From Chitinophagales bacterium (lineage in GTDB: Bacteria; Bacteroidota; Bacteroidia; Chitinophagales; Chitinophagaceae): a DNA stretch of 34,408 nt. The stretch lies in the NCBI GenBank assembly GCA_015655015.1, contig JAATFV010000088.1, positions 1 through 34,408 on the forward strand, in the 5' to 3' direction. Of this stretch, positions 1 to 9,056 are shown in pieces. Made by a program: the position numbers and the translations under genes. Below the pieces are notes generated by a model, which worked only from the letters and a program-made list of their open reading frames with translations, searched no databases and had not been told where the DNA came from. Position 1 is the stretch's first letter, and every line of letters starts with the position of its first letter.

Positions 1-80
1 ATTTAATAAACGGGCAGCATATTTAATAAACGGGCGGGACATTTAATAATCATGCGGCATATTAAATTGTCGGGCGGCAT
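1..80. repeat. Four degenerate 20-nt tandem repeats
   Basis: Four consecutive 20-nt units begin at positions 1, 21, 41 and 61. Units 1 and 2 share ATTTAATAAACGGGC; units 3 and 4 are more diverged but keep the ATTTAA-like start and the CGGCAT end. A fifth unit would start at 81 (ATTCTCC) but is not conserved. The array reaches the window edge, so its full length is unknown. It lies about 130 nt upstream of the gldF-gldG gene. No function can be read from it. Confidence 0.75.
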
Positions 81-208
81 ATTCTCCTTTAATCCCATGA
101 TAAATGTCAAATCCGCAAAGAATGGGGAGAATGGCCAGGCGATACTTATCAGAGAAATAAAACGTTATACCAACATAATAAGATATTATAACGCTTATTT
201 TCGTGTTT

Positions 209-2647
209 ATGTGGGCAGTTTGTAAAAAAGAACTCCGTCAATTCTTTAGCAGTCTTACCGGTTATATAGCCATCCTTGTTTTCCTGTTGCTCAACGGGCT
301 CATTTTATTTGTGTTCCCGAATACGGATATATTGACCTTTGGCTATGCCAACCTCGATAAATTCTTTGAATTGGCTCCCTGGATCCTGCTTCTGCTGATC
401 CCCGCCGTTACTATGCGCAGCCTTTCCGATGAGTTCCGCATGGGTACTTTCGAGATCCTGCAGACGACACCCCTCAGCAGGGGGCAGCTGGTGGTGGGGA
501 AATACCTGGCCAGCCTGATCGTTGTTCTGATCGCCCTGCTGCCGACCCTTGTCTATTTTTTGTCCATCGGGCGATTATCCGGACAGGGGGGCATCGATAC
601 CGGCGCCACCATCGGCAGCTATATCGGACTCCTGTTCCTTTCCGCTGTATTTACGGCTATCGGGATCTGCTGCAGCAGCTTTACCGGAAATGCCGTAGTG
701 GCTTTTATCGGAGCGGCTTTTGCCTGCTTTCTTCTCTATAGCGGATTTGGCGCTATCAGTCAGCTGGCCGTTTTTGCGGCGGGAGCTGATTATTACATTG
801 AAATGATCGGGATCGATTTTCATTATCGCAGTATCAGCCGTGGTGTCATCGACAGCCGGGACCTGATCTATTTTTTAAGCGTGATCTTTTTATTTTTGAG
901 CCTGACCAACCGGAATCTTGCGAAGCAACTGGCGAAACGAAATAAATTATTGTCTTCAAAATATGGATGGATCGCCCTGATCGCCTTGCTGGTGGTCCTC
1001 AACCTGCTGGCCGGCCACTTTCATTACCGGCTGGACCTTACCCGGGAGAAACGATATACTTTAAGCGCTCCGACTAAAAGCCTTCTGGGCAAGCTGGATG
1101 ATGATATCGAGCTTGACTTCTTTTTACAGGGAGACCTGAAAGCCGGAATTCGCCAATTGTCGAAGAGCACGCTGGACCTGTTGCAGGAATTCAATGAATA
1201 CTGCGATGGCAGGATCCGGGTCCGCAATTTCGATCCATTGACCACCCTGAATGATTCGGCAAAAGTCACCTTCCTGGACTCCCTGCGCAAGCTGGGCATC
1301 CAGCCCATGACGCAGGTAGCCCAGTCTAAAAAAGGAGAGGAGCAAAGCCAGCGCATCGTAATTCCCGGGGCTATTTTGAAATACAAGGATAAGATCTTTC
1401 CTGTCAACCTCCTCAGCGGAGTCCAGGTTGCACGGGAAGGACAGCCGGAAGAACAGCTGTATACCAACGCTGAGACTTTGCTGGAATATAAATTCGGAAG
1501 CGCGATCGATAAGATCACCCGTAAGCAAATTCCCGCTATCGGGTATGTGCTGGGGAATGGGGAACCCCTGGACTTCAGCGTCTATAACCTGATCCAGGAC
1601 CTGCGGGCCAGTTACCGGTTTGGGGTGCTTCGCCTTGACAGCGTCCCCCTGATCCCTCTCCAATACGATGCGCTGATCATCGTCAAGCCCACCCAAAAAT
1701 TCACTGACCGGGAGAAGCTGGCCCTGGACCAATATGTTATGCATGGGGGAAAGCTGATCTGGGCCATCGATCAGCTGCATGCCGAGATGGATAGCCTGCG
1801 GGAGGATCACCAGGTGATCGCCTATGACCGGGGATTGGAGCTGGAAGACCTTTTTTTCCGGTATGGGGTGCGGGTGAACCAGGACTTAGTAGAAGATCTC
1901 CAATGCGCCTCGCTGAACCTGGTGGTAGGCATGCAGGGAGATAAGCCACAGTTCAAATTGCTGCCCTGGCCTTATTTTCCCCTGCTGAACGGCAGCCTGA
2001 CTCATCCTATTTCCAAGAATCTCGACCCCGTCTATTCCAAATTCGCCAACTCTATCGATACGGTTAAGGCCCCTGGCATTGAAAAAACCATCCTTTTGCA
2101 GGGCTCTGACAATGGAAGGACCCTGAGCACTCCTGCCCTGATCTCTTTTGAGAGCGTGAAGCAGGCCAGTGATCCGCATGTATTCAATAAACCCCGTATC
2201 CCCGTGGCCGTTCTGCTGGAGGGAAAGTTCAGCTCTCTCTTTGCCAACCGCATCGGAACAGCCGTGGCTGACAGCCTGGCGAATTATTATAAACAGCCTT
2301 TTCTCCCGGCTGCACCGGAAGCTTCCCGCGTCATCGTCATCGGGGATGCGGATATCGCAATGAATGAGGTGAGTCCGCAGGGACCGCTGCAAATGGGCTT
2401 TAATAAGGACAATAACTATAAGTTTGCCAACGAGGATTTTATCCAGAATTGTGTCGAATACCTGGTGAATCCTTCGAATATCCTGGAAACCCGTTCCAAA
2501 GATTATACCCTGCGGCTCCTGGACCCCACGAAAGTAGAGGAGGGGCGCGCCTTCTGGCAATTCATCAATATCGTCCTGCCCGTGCTGCTTGTCATTGCGG
2601 GTGGGTGGGTATATCAGTTACTCCGGAAAAGAAAATATAATGCCTGA
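209..2647 (+). CDS. gldF-gldG: GldF-GldG fusion, gliding/T9SS-associated ABC transporter component
   Basis: The first ~235 residues are a GldF-type ABC permease with six hydrophobic segments. They open with KKELRQFFSSLTGYIA and contain the RSLSDEFRMGTFEILQT region typical of GldF. The rest is GldG-like: a membrane anchor (KYGWIALIALLVVLNLLA), then LDLTREKRYTLS, an extracytoplasmic GldG/DUF4350-like region, and a C-terminal membrane helix followed by a KRKYNA tail. In Flavobacterium johnsoniae GldF and GldG are separate proteins that work with the ATPase GldA; no gldA is visible here. An in-frame GTG at 203 exists, but the ATG at 209 gives the family-like start MWAVCKKEL and is preferred. No Shine-Dalgarno is visible. 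The 3' end overlaps the next gene by 8 nt, implying translational coupling. The identification as GldF plus GldG is solid; the physiological role is inferred from the family. Confidence 0.9.
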   Translation: MWAVCKKELRQFFSSLTGYIAILVFLLLNGLILFVFPNTDILTFGYANLDKFFELAPWILLLLIPAVTMRSLSDEFRMGTFEILQTTPLSRGQLVVGKYLASLIVVLIALLPTLVYFLSIGRLSGQGGIDTGATIGSYIGLLFLSAVFTAIGICCSSFTGNAVVAFIGAAFACFLLYSGFGAISQLAVFAAGADYYIEMIGIDFHYRSISRGVIDSRDLIYFLSVIFLFLSLTNRNLAKQLAKRNKLLSSKYGWIALIALLVVLNLLAGHFHYRLDLTREKRYTLSAPTKSLLGKLDDDIELDFFLQGDLKAGIRQLSKSTLDLLQEFNEYCDGRIRVRNFDPLTTLNDSAKVTFLDSLRKLGIQPMTQVAQSKKGEEQSQRIVIPGAILKYKDKIFPVNLLSGVQVAREGQPEEQLYTNAETLLEYKFGSAIDKITRKQIPAIGYVLGNGEPLDFSVYNLIQDLRASYRFGVLRLDSVPLIPLQYDALIIVKPTQKFTDREKLALDQYVMHGGKLIWAIDQLHAEMDSLREDHQVIAYDRGLELEDLFFRYGVRVNQDLVEDLQCASLNLVVGMQGDKPQFKLLPWPYFPLLNGSLTHPISKNLDPVYSKFANSIDTVKAPGIEKTILLQGSDNGRTLSTPALISFESVKQASDPHVFNKPRIPVAVLLEGKFSSLFANRIGTAVADSLANYYKQPFLPAAPEASRVIVIGDADIAMNEVSPQGPLQMGFNKDNNYKFANEDFIQNCVEYLVNPSNILETRSKDYTLRLLDPTKVEEGRAFWQFINIVLPVLLVIAGGWVYQLLRKRKYNA

Positions 2648-4487
2648 CACCTTTCCCCGCCGCCTCTTTTGGAGCCTGCTGTCGTTTTATTTTATTTTTT
2701 TGGGCTACGAGGTCCTGCACACGGATTACCTGTTCACCGATGAGGCGTACCGGCTCTGGAATAATGTGGACAGGGAGGGTGTATTCCATTCTTTTCATAC
2801 AGAGGGCCGAACGCTGGGCGGCCTGATGGTACGCTGGCTTTTTGAGCGATGTCATTCGGCGGCGGATGTGAAATATATCCGGTTGCTGTCGCTGGGAGAA
2901 TGCCTGCTGATGCTGTTGGTCCTTTATAGGGTTTTGAAGCGTTTGCAGCGGCGATGGATGCCCGCTCTCAGCGATGAGCTTATTTATACGACACTGACGC
3001 TGGCGGCAGCTTCTCTTTCCATCGCCAACTGGATCAGCTGGGCGGTCAGCACGATCATTTTTATTCCGGCTATCCTGAGCCTGATCGCTGGAATGATCTT
3101 GTATGAGAGCGTGCAGCGCGATCGTGAAAAAGCCAGCTTTCCAGGGTTGCCCGCTTTGCTGGCGGTGATCCTCTTGTCTGTTACCGGGCTGTTTTTTTAT
3201 CAGACACCCTATCCCTTTCTGTTATTGCCTTTTTATCTGCTGTTCCTCCTTAAGGAGGTTCCCGGCGGGAAGGGGGTATTGCCTGCGGAGCCGGTTTTGC
3301 CTGGCGGGGAGCTTAAACCGGATGGATTGATTGGGACGATGGCTGAGGAGAAAGGTGGACTGATTGGAACGAGGGCTGGCGGAAAAAGCCGGCTGGTTGG
3401 GCCGGTTGCAGCCGGATCGGACGCGCTGCTGATAGGATCGGGAAACAAATTCCCGGGGGCCGTTTATATTGGGATCCTTGTTTATTTTATTATACTGGGG
3501 GTTTATTTTGCCTTGTTCCGGTTCGGCCTTAAAGTGATGGGTATGGCGGCGAGTGAACGGACGGCGCTGGCTACGGATCCCCTGGAACGCCTGTCTTTTT
3601 TCTTTTCATACCCGATGAACCAGGCTTTTAACGGTAATTTTTTATTCGATGTGAAAAGCGTTGTTTCGCAGATGGTGTTCCCCGTGCTGTTCCTGGCCTG
3701 GGTGATCGCCCTCGTCCGCTCAGCCCGCGTAGCTGACGGGCAATCCCACTCCGGCAAATCCCACTTCGGCAAAAGCCAATGGATGCACATTCTGCGAACA
3801 ATCCTGCTGATGCTGGCTTTCTGGGGGCTGGGATTTCTTCCTCAATTGGCGGGGCATGAGGCTTTTGCTCCTTATCGCACCATGCTGGTGATGACGGTGA
3901 TGGTCTTTGTCGCGTTGGTATATACCGCCCTGTCTTTGATACGCACCTCCCCGGGGAAGGTCCGCTTTTCTTTTTATCTTATCCTGGTGCTTTTGGGGAA
4001 GGGGGCCTATAATTACAAAGTATACCTGGCGGATCCGCTGGGGAAGGAGTACCAGGTTATCCGGCAGGCCGTGAATACCCATTATAATAATGGGGTCCGG
4101 GAGGTGGTGTTTATCAGGCCTTCTGACCATGGGTTTGAAAAAAGCCTGGGGATCGGGAGCTTCAAAGACGAGTTTGGCCTGCCTTCGACGCAAAAGGACT
4201 GGACTCCCGAGCCGCTGGTAAGGCAATTGGTGTATGAGCTGACGGGCAGCAGGGCGCGGGCGGAAGCGTTGAAACTGACCCAATATGCCAGCGTGGAGGA
4301 ATACAAGGGGGAGGCAGGGGATGGAAAAGGATCACAGGCAAGCCCGGCGGAGGTGAAGCCGGTGACACCGGAGGAATGGAAAGACAGTGCCGTCCTGAAC
4401 CGGGATAACATTCTTTATATCAATGCTCCCAAACTGTTAAATGAGCTGCACCCGGGCCAGATGAAATTAAATACCCCCGGAAGTTAA
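2640..4487 (+). CDS. Multi-pass membrane protein, GT-C glycosyltransferase-like topology
   Basis: About 615 residues with many hydrophobic segments and no sequence family that I recognise with certainty. An early TDEAY motif just after the first membrane helix resembles the Asp-Glu motif in the first extracytoplasmic loop of GT-C glycosyltransferases, and the C-terminal ~170 residues are soluble. This suggests a glucosyltransferase-type membrane enzyme but does not prove it. The ATG at 2640 overlaps the preceding stop codon (ATGCCTGA) and is preferred over the upstream in-frame start at 2589, which would lie deep in gldG. A loop around residues 220-270 is low complexity, with repeated GLIG(T) units, and a second short repeat (SGKSHFGKS) occurs near residue 380. 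It is probably co-transcribed with gldF-gldG. Confidence 0.7.
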   Translation: MPDTFPRRLFWSLLSFYFIFLGYEVLHTDYLFTDEAYRLWNNVDREGVFHSFHTEGRTLGGLMVRWLFERCHSAADVKYIRLLSLGECLLMLLVLYRVLKRLQRRWMPALSDELIYTTLTLAAASLSIANWISWAVSTIIFIPAILSLIAGMILYESVQRDREKASFPGLPALLAVILLSVTGLFFYQTPYPFLLLPFYLLFLLKEVPGGKGVLPAEPVLPGGELKPDGLIGTMAEEKGGLIGTRAGGKSRLVGPVAAGSDALLIGSGNKFPGAVYIGILVYFIILGVYFALFRFGLKVMGMAASERTALATDPLERLSFFFSYPMNQAFNGNFLFDVKSVVSQMVFPVLFLAWVIALVRSARVADGQSHSGKSHFGKSQWMHILRTILLMLAFWGLGFLPQLAGHEAFAPYRTMLVMTVMVFVALVYTALSLIRTSPGKVRFSFYLILVLLGKGAYNYKVYLADPLGKEYQVIRQAVNTHYNNGVREVVFIRPSDHGFEKSLGIGSFKDEFGLPSTQKDWTPEPLVRQLVYELTGSRARAEALKLTQYASVEEYKGEAGDGKGSQASPAEVKPVTPEEWKDSAVLNRDNILYINAPKLLNELHPGQMKLNTPGS

Positions 4488-4550
4488 CTTGAGGCTCCAT
4501 CTGTCCATTAAAAAACATATCAGTTCGGATGAAATAGATGAATCCGCTGG

Positions 4551-4579
4551 TTTGAAATAACAGGGGGTTCGTACCTTTG
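4551..4579 (+). promoter_or_regulatory. Bacteroidetes-type promoter of the TerC gene
   Basis: TTTG at 4551-4554 and TACCTTTG at 4572-4579 match the Bacteroidetes -33 (TTTG) and -7 (TAnnTTTG) elements exactly and are separated by 17 nt. The predicted start of transcription is only a few nucleotides before the ATG at 4596, so the leader would be very short. This separates TerC and the genes behind it from the gldF-gldG unit. Confidence 0.75.
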
Positions 4580-4595
4580 GCAATCAATCAGGTAT

Positions 4596-5555
4596 ATGGA
4601 TCGTTCGCAGATAACGTATTTAACCTTTGGAATTGTTTTATTGCTGGCTGTGATCTTTGACCTGGGTTTGCTAAGCAAGAAGGGAGGTACAGTCTCTATA
4701 AAAAAAGCGCTGCTGCAAACGGGTTTCTGGGTGGCCCTGGCCCTGGCTTTTTTCGCTTTTCTCTGGTATGAGAACGGGCATAAGATGGCATTGGAGTACC
4801 TGAGCGCCTACCTGATGGAATGGAGCCTCAGCATTGATAATATCTTCGTTTTTATCCTCATTTTCTCTTTCTTCCGCGTGAAGCCGGCTTACCATGCACG
4901 GGTGTTGCTGATCGGGATCCTGATGGCGATCGTGCTAAGGATCATTTTTATCACGGTAGGCATCGCCCTGGTGACGAAGTTCCATTGGTTATTATATCTG
5001 TTCGGTGTGCTCCTGATCTATACGGGATTCAGCATGTTCAGGGCTAAGGAGGAAGATGCGATGGATGTGGAGGACAACCGGGTATATAAATTCCTGAAAC
5101 GGCTGCTGCCGCTGACGGGCAGTGACGGGGACGGGAAGATGACGATCCGCAAAGACGGAAAGAAATTGTATACTACATTGTTTGTCGTGGTGGTGCTGCT
5201 GGCTACAACGGATATCCTTTTTGCCGTGGATTCGATACCGGCGGTGTTCGGGATCAGCCGGGAAAAAATAGTCATTTATACCTCGAACATATTTGCTGTG
5301 CTGGGCCTGCGGTCCCTCTTTTTCCTTTTGCAGGGCGCGGTGGCCAGGTTTTCCTATTTGCAGCAGGGGATCGCTGTGGTGCTGGTTTTTGTGGGGCTCA
5401 AGATGCTGGCGGAGATCCTGGATATTTTCCTGCCGGTGTATGTGTCTTTGCTGGTGATCCTTGTCTGTATCACGACGGCTATCTTATATTCCATGTATTC
5501 AACAAAAGGGAAAGCCGCTGGTCAAAGGGCTGAGAGAGGGCCGGGCGAAGGATAG
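4596..5555 (+). CDS. terC: TerC/Alx family integral membrane protein
   Basis: A 319-residue polytopic protein with the TerC family's acidic membrane motifs: EWSLSIDNIFVF (about residue 75) and TTDILFAVDSIPAVFGIS (about residue 205). It also has the ILGLRSLFF-like region (AVLGLRSLFFLLQ). Family members are linked to tellurite resistance and, more recently, to metal (Mn) export or metalation of exported proteins. Which applies here cannot be told from sequence. It has nine or so hydrophobic segments and a short cytoplasmic tail. It starts at the ATG just after a clear promoter and is followed after 65 nt by murF-alr on the same strand, so the two may be co-transcribed. No riboswitch-like leader is present, since the leader is too short. 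Confidence 0.93.
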   Translation: MDRSQITYLTFGIVLLLAVIFDLGLLSKKGGTVSIKKALLQTGFWVALALAFFAFLWYENGHKMALEYLSAYLMEWSLSIDNIFVFILIFSFFRVKPAYHARVLLIGILMAIVLRIIFITVGIALVTKFHWLLYLFGVLLIYTGFSMFRAKEEDAMDVEDNRVYKFLKRLLPLTGSDGDGKMTIRKDGKKLYTTLFVVVVLLATTDILFAVDSIPAVFGISREKIVIYTSNIFAVLGLRSLFFLLQGAVARFSYLQQGIAVVLVFVGLKMLAEILDIFLPVYVSLLVILVCITTAILYSMYSTKGKAAGQRAERGPGEG

Positions 5556-5620
5556 GCCAGGCTTCCGGCCCGAAGAGGGAGAAAGGATAGGGTAAGGATA
5601 AGTTAAGATAAATACTGACA

Positions 5621-8242
5621 GTGAAATATTCCATTCAACATATCAGCGAGATCATGCAGGGAAGTCTGCTGCAGTTCCGGAGGAATGACCCGGTAGAGCA
5701 TCTTTTACTGGATAGCCGCCGGCTGGTCTTCCCCGATACTTCCCTGTTCTTTTCCCTGAAGGGACCCCGGCGGAATGGAAGCCTTTTCCTGGAAGAGCTC
5801 TACCATCGCGGCGTAAGAAATTTTGTGGTGCAGGAGGCGCCGGAGGGACATACAAGGGTGGAGTCAGCCGTGACCCCGGCTGGTGAAGGGACGGTATCCG
5901 GGTTCCCGGATGCGAATATCATCCTGGTCAAAGATGCCCTGCAAGCCTTGCAGCAGCTGGCCGCATATCACCGCCGGCAATTTATGCTTCCCGTGATCAG
6001 CATTACCGGCAGTAATGGAAAGACTATTGTAAAAGAGTGGCTCAATCAATTGCTGGAAGACGAATATCACATCGTCCGGAGTCCTAAAAGCTATAATTCC
6101 CAGATCGGAGTGCCGCTGAGCGTATGGCAATTGAATGAAGCGCATGAGCTGGCCATTTTTGAAGCAGGTATTTCCCGCCGGGGAGAGATGCGGAGGCTGC
6201 GTGAGATCCTGCAACCCACCATCGGGCTCTTCACCAATATCGGGGAGGCGCATAGTGAGGGATTCGATAGCCGGGCGGAAAAAGCTTCGGAGAAGCTGCA
6301 GCTGTTCGATCATTCGGAAGTAATTATTTATTGCAAGGACCAGCCGGAAACGGAGAAGGCGATCCAGACCTGGCTGGCGGGGCGGGCAGCGGCGGCCGCC
6401 GGCGAGGAGGCAGACCCGGAGAGAGGACTTGCGCCACAACTTTTTTCCTGGGGCCGGGATGCCAGCGCTACGCTGGTCATCACGGAAATACGCAAGGGCT
6501 CGGGTAAGGGAAGCCTGGCCGGATCAGGACCGAAGACGACGGCGATATCGGGAGGGGCGGTAATCGCTGTCCGGTATCAGGGCGATGCGTTTACCTTCAC
6601 CGTTCCTTTTGCAGACGATGCCTCCCTGGAGAATATTCTTCATTGCGTAGGTGTCCTTTTATATCTCGGGCAGCCGTTGGGATCGATCGGTAAAAAATTG
6701 CCGGGCTTGTCCCCTCTCGCCATGCGGCTGGAATTAAAGAGCGGGATCAACCATTGTTCGATCATCAATGATAGTTATAGTGCTGACCTTAGTTCGCTAT
6801 CCATTGCCCTGGACTTTTTATCACTGCAGCAGCAGCATGAGCGGCGGACCGTCATCCTGTCGGATTTCCTGGAGAGCGGCCTGGAGGAATCAGCCTTATA
6901 TGGTGAAATAGCCAAGGCCCTCCTGCAGAAGGATGTGGACCGGCTGGTGGGGATCGGCGACAGGATCAGCGCTCATGCAGATAGTATCCGTCGCTGGTTT
7001 CCCCGGGAGACCGTATTTTATCCCTCGGTGGACCATTTTAAAAAAGATCTTCATCACCTGCATTTCAGGGATGAGACGATCCTTATCAAGGGAGCCAGGG
7101 TATTCGAGTTCGAGGAGATAGACCGGCTGCTCTCCGAGCAGATCCATCAGACGATCATGGAGGTTAACCTGAATGCTATGGCGCATAATCTCCGGCAATA
7201 CAGGCAGCTGCTGCAGCCTGCTACGAAAATGATGGCCATGGTAAAAGCATTCTCCTACGGCAGCGGCGGCTATGAAATCGCCAATTTATTGCAGTTTCAC
7301 GGGGTGGACTACCTGGGTGTCGCTTATGCAGACGAGGGGGTGGCGCTGAGAAAAGCAGGCATTCGTATGCCTGTCATGGTGATGAATACGGAAAACAGCT
7401 CTTTTGATTCCCTGGTACAATACAACCTGGAGCCGGTGATCTATTCTTTTTCCCTTTTCCGGTCATTTGATAAATGGTTGAAAAAGGAAGGGATCGGGCA
7501 ATTCCCGGTGCATATCGAGCTGGAGACAGGGATGAACCGTCTGGGTTTCCCCTTACAGGAGGTAGGAGAGTTGGGCCCGGCCCTTTCCCATTCCTCGTTT
7601 AAAGTGCAGAGTGTCTTTAGCCACCTGGTTGCCAGCGAGGAGGCTCAGCAGGATCCTTTTTCGCGCCGGCAGGGTTCGTCATATTTAGAAGCGGTGGCAA
7701 CGCTGCAAACGGCCCTGTCTTATCCTTTTCTCCGGCATATTGCCAATTCCGCCGCGATCGTTCGTCATCCGCAGCTGCAATTGGATATGGTGCGCCTGGG
7801 GATCGGCCTCTATGGGATCGACAGCGCGGATTCCCACCGGCTCGACTTGCTGGAGGTATCCACGCTGAAGTCTACGATCGCGCAGATCAAGCCCCTCCAC
7901 GAAGGGGATACTGTCGGATATAACCGCAGAGGGATCGCCGGTCGGGGTACGTTGATCGCGACTGTCCGTATCGGGTATGCGGATGGCTATCCGCGCAGCC
8001 TGGGCAACGGGGCGGGGAAAATGTGGGTGAAGGGCCGGCTGGCGCCTGTCATCGGAACTGTCTGTATGGATATGACCATGATCGATATTACGGGGATCCC
8101 GGATGTGGGAGAAGGAGATGAGGTGGTGGTCTTTGGCAACGAACTATCTGTCAATCAATTGGCGCAATGGGCCCAGACCATCCCCTATGAGATCCTTACC
8201 GGGGTATCACAACGGGTAAAAAGGGTCTATTTCGAAGAATGA
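5621..8242 (+). CDS. murF-alr: Bifunctional UDP-MurNAc-tripeptide:D-Ala-D-Ala ligase / alanine racemase
   Basis: An 873-residue fusion. Residues 1-505 are MurF: an ATP loop ITGSNGKTIVKEW (130-135 = GSNGKT) and the Mur-ligase EAGISRRGEM and NDSYSA motifs. Residues ~512-873 are a PLP alanine racemase starting EVNLNAMAHNL. In it K542 (MVKAFSYGSG) is the expected PLP lysine, Y786 (GYADGYPR) the expected catalytic tyrosine, and M816 (CMDMTM) a substrate-site residue. The racemase makes D-Ala, and the ligase adds the D-Ala-D-Ala dipeptide to the peptidoglycan precursor. The fusion itself is common in Bacteroidota. A Gly/Ala-rich insertion at 255-310 in the MurF half is weakly conserved-looking. The start is GTG at 5621, because no ATG gives the family N-terminus. 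lspA follows after 44 nt. Confidence 0.95.
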   Translation: MKYSIQHISEIMQGSLLQFRRNDPVEHLLLDSRRLVFPDTSLFFSLKGPRRNGSLFLEELYHRGVRNFVVQEAPEGHTRVESAVTPAGEGTVSGFPDANIILVKDALQALQQLAAYHRRQFMLPVISITGSNGKTIVKEWLNQLLEDEYHIVRSPKSYNSQIGVPLSVWQLNEAHELAIFEAGISRRGEMRRLREILQPTIGLFTNIGEAHSEGFDSRAEKASEKLQLFDHSEVIIYCKDQPETEKAIQTWLAGRAAAAAGEEADPERGLAPQLFSWGRDASATLVITEIRKGSGKGSLAGSGPKTTAISGGAVIAVRYQGDAFTFTVPFADDASLENILHCVGVLLYLGQPLGSIGKKLPGLSPLAMRLELKSGINHCSIINDSYSADLSSLSIALDFLSLQQQHERRTVILSDFLESGLEESALYGEIAKALLQKDVDRLVGIGDRISAHADSIRRWFPRETVFYPSVDHFKKDLHHLHFRDETILIKGARVFEFEEIDRLLSEQIHQTIMEVNLNAMAHNLRQYRQLLQPATKMMAMVKAFSYGSGGYEIANLLQFHGVDYLGVAYADEGVALRKAGIRMPVMVMNTENSSFDSLVQYNLEPVIYSFSLFRSFDKWLKKEGIGQFPVHIELETGMNRLGFPLQEVGELGPALSHSSFKVQSVFSHLVASEEAQQDPFSRRQGSSYLEAVATLQTALSYPFLRHIANSAAIVRHPQLQLDMVRLGIGLYGIDSADSHRLDLLEVSTLKSTIAQIKPLHEGDTVGYNRRGIAGRGTLIATVRIGYADGYPRSLGNGAGKMWVKGRLAPVIGTVCMDMTMIDITGIPDVGEGDEVVVFGNELSVNQLAQWAQTIPYEILTGVSQRVKRVYFEE

Positions 8243-8286
8243 GGGTGAGGAAATTGAAGTATATTTGATCCTTATAATTTATTACA

Positions 8287-8982
8287 GTGAAGGCAAGAAA
8301 CGTTTTTTTGGTAGTGCTGCTTATTATCCTGGCCGACCAGTCTCTGAAGATCTGGGTGAAGACACATATGCCGCTTAGTCATCCTTTGGAAGTCTACCGG
8401 GAGCCGGTGTCCAAATATGACAATGGGATCAAGCTGATGGGCGATAAGGCGCAGATCTATTTCGTGGAGAATGAAGGAATGGCCTGGGGCTGGAAGTTCG
8501 GCGGTGCCCTGGGGAAAATAGCGCTGACCTTGTTCCGCCTTGTGGCTGTAGTGTTCGGGGTATATTATATTCATACGGTGATCAAACGAAAATATCACCG
8601 GGGTTTTATTCTTTGTGCAGCCCTGATCTTTGCCGGAGCATTGGGCAACCTGCTGGACAGTATGTTCTATGGTCTGATCTTCGAAGCCAGCACGTACGAT
8701 CATGTAGCTAAAATATTTCCGCATGTGGGATACACCAGCTTCCTGCACGGGCGGGTAGTGGATATGCTGTATTTCCCCCTGATAAAAACACATTATCCTC
8801 AATGGCTGCCTTTTGTGGGAGGTGATGAATTCGAATTTTTCAGCCCTGTCTTCAATATTGCCGACGCCTCCATCTCCGTAGGGGTGATCGCTATTCTCCT
8901 GTTCCAAAAGAAATTCTTTCACAAGGAGCCGGGTGAAGAGCCTGCTGCCATTGAGACCAATGTGAATACAGTGGGTGTGTGA
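8287..8982 (+). CDS. lspA: Lipoprotein signal peptidase (SPase II)
   Basis: A four-helix membrane aspartyl protease that cleaves prolipoprotein signal peptides after lipidation. Visible family signatures are ADQSLKIWV in helix 1, ENEGMAWGW, the GNLLD region, and the two catalytic-aspartate motifs GRVVDMLYF and FNIADASIS. At 231 residues it is longer than E. coli LspA (164) because of extra loop sequence around EASTYDHVAKIFPHVGY and a C-terminal extension; this is usual in Bacteroidota. The start is GTG, in the same ACAGTGAA context as murF-alr. It is probably the last gene of that operon, as a hairpin lies about 30 nt past the stop. Confidence 0.96.
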   Translation: MKARNVFLVVLLIILADQSLKIWVKTHMPLSHPLEVYREPVSKYDNGIKLMGDKAQIYFVENEGMAWGWKFGGALGKIALTLFRLVAVVFGVYYIHTVIKRKYHRGFILCAALIFAGALGNLLDSMFYGLIFEASTYDHVAKIFPHVGYTSFLHGRVVDMLYFPLIKTHYPQWLPFVGGDEFEFFSPVFNIADASISVGVIAILLFQKKFFHKEPGEEPAAIETNVNTVGV

Positions 8983-9011
8983 ACCGTCAAGTCACCAGTC
9001 TGGCCGGAGAA

Positions 9012-9038
9012 CACGTCTGCGCTGGAACGACAGACGTG
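9012..9038. terminator. Hairpin between convergent lspA and P450 genes
   Basis: CACGTCTG (9012-9019) and CAGACGTG (9031-9038) form a perfect 8-bp stem with an 11-nt loop, followed on the + strand by AAGTTTGTTT. It sits between two convergent genes, so it probably ends transcription of lspA. The T-tract is weak, so efficiency is uncertain. Confidence 0.5.
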
Positions 9039-9056
9039 AAGTTTGTTTGCAGGGTG

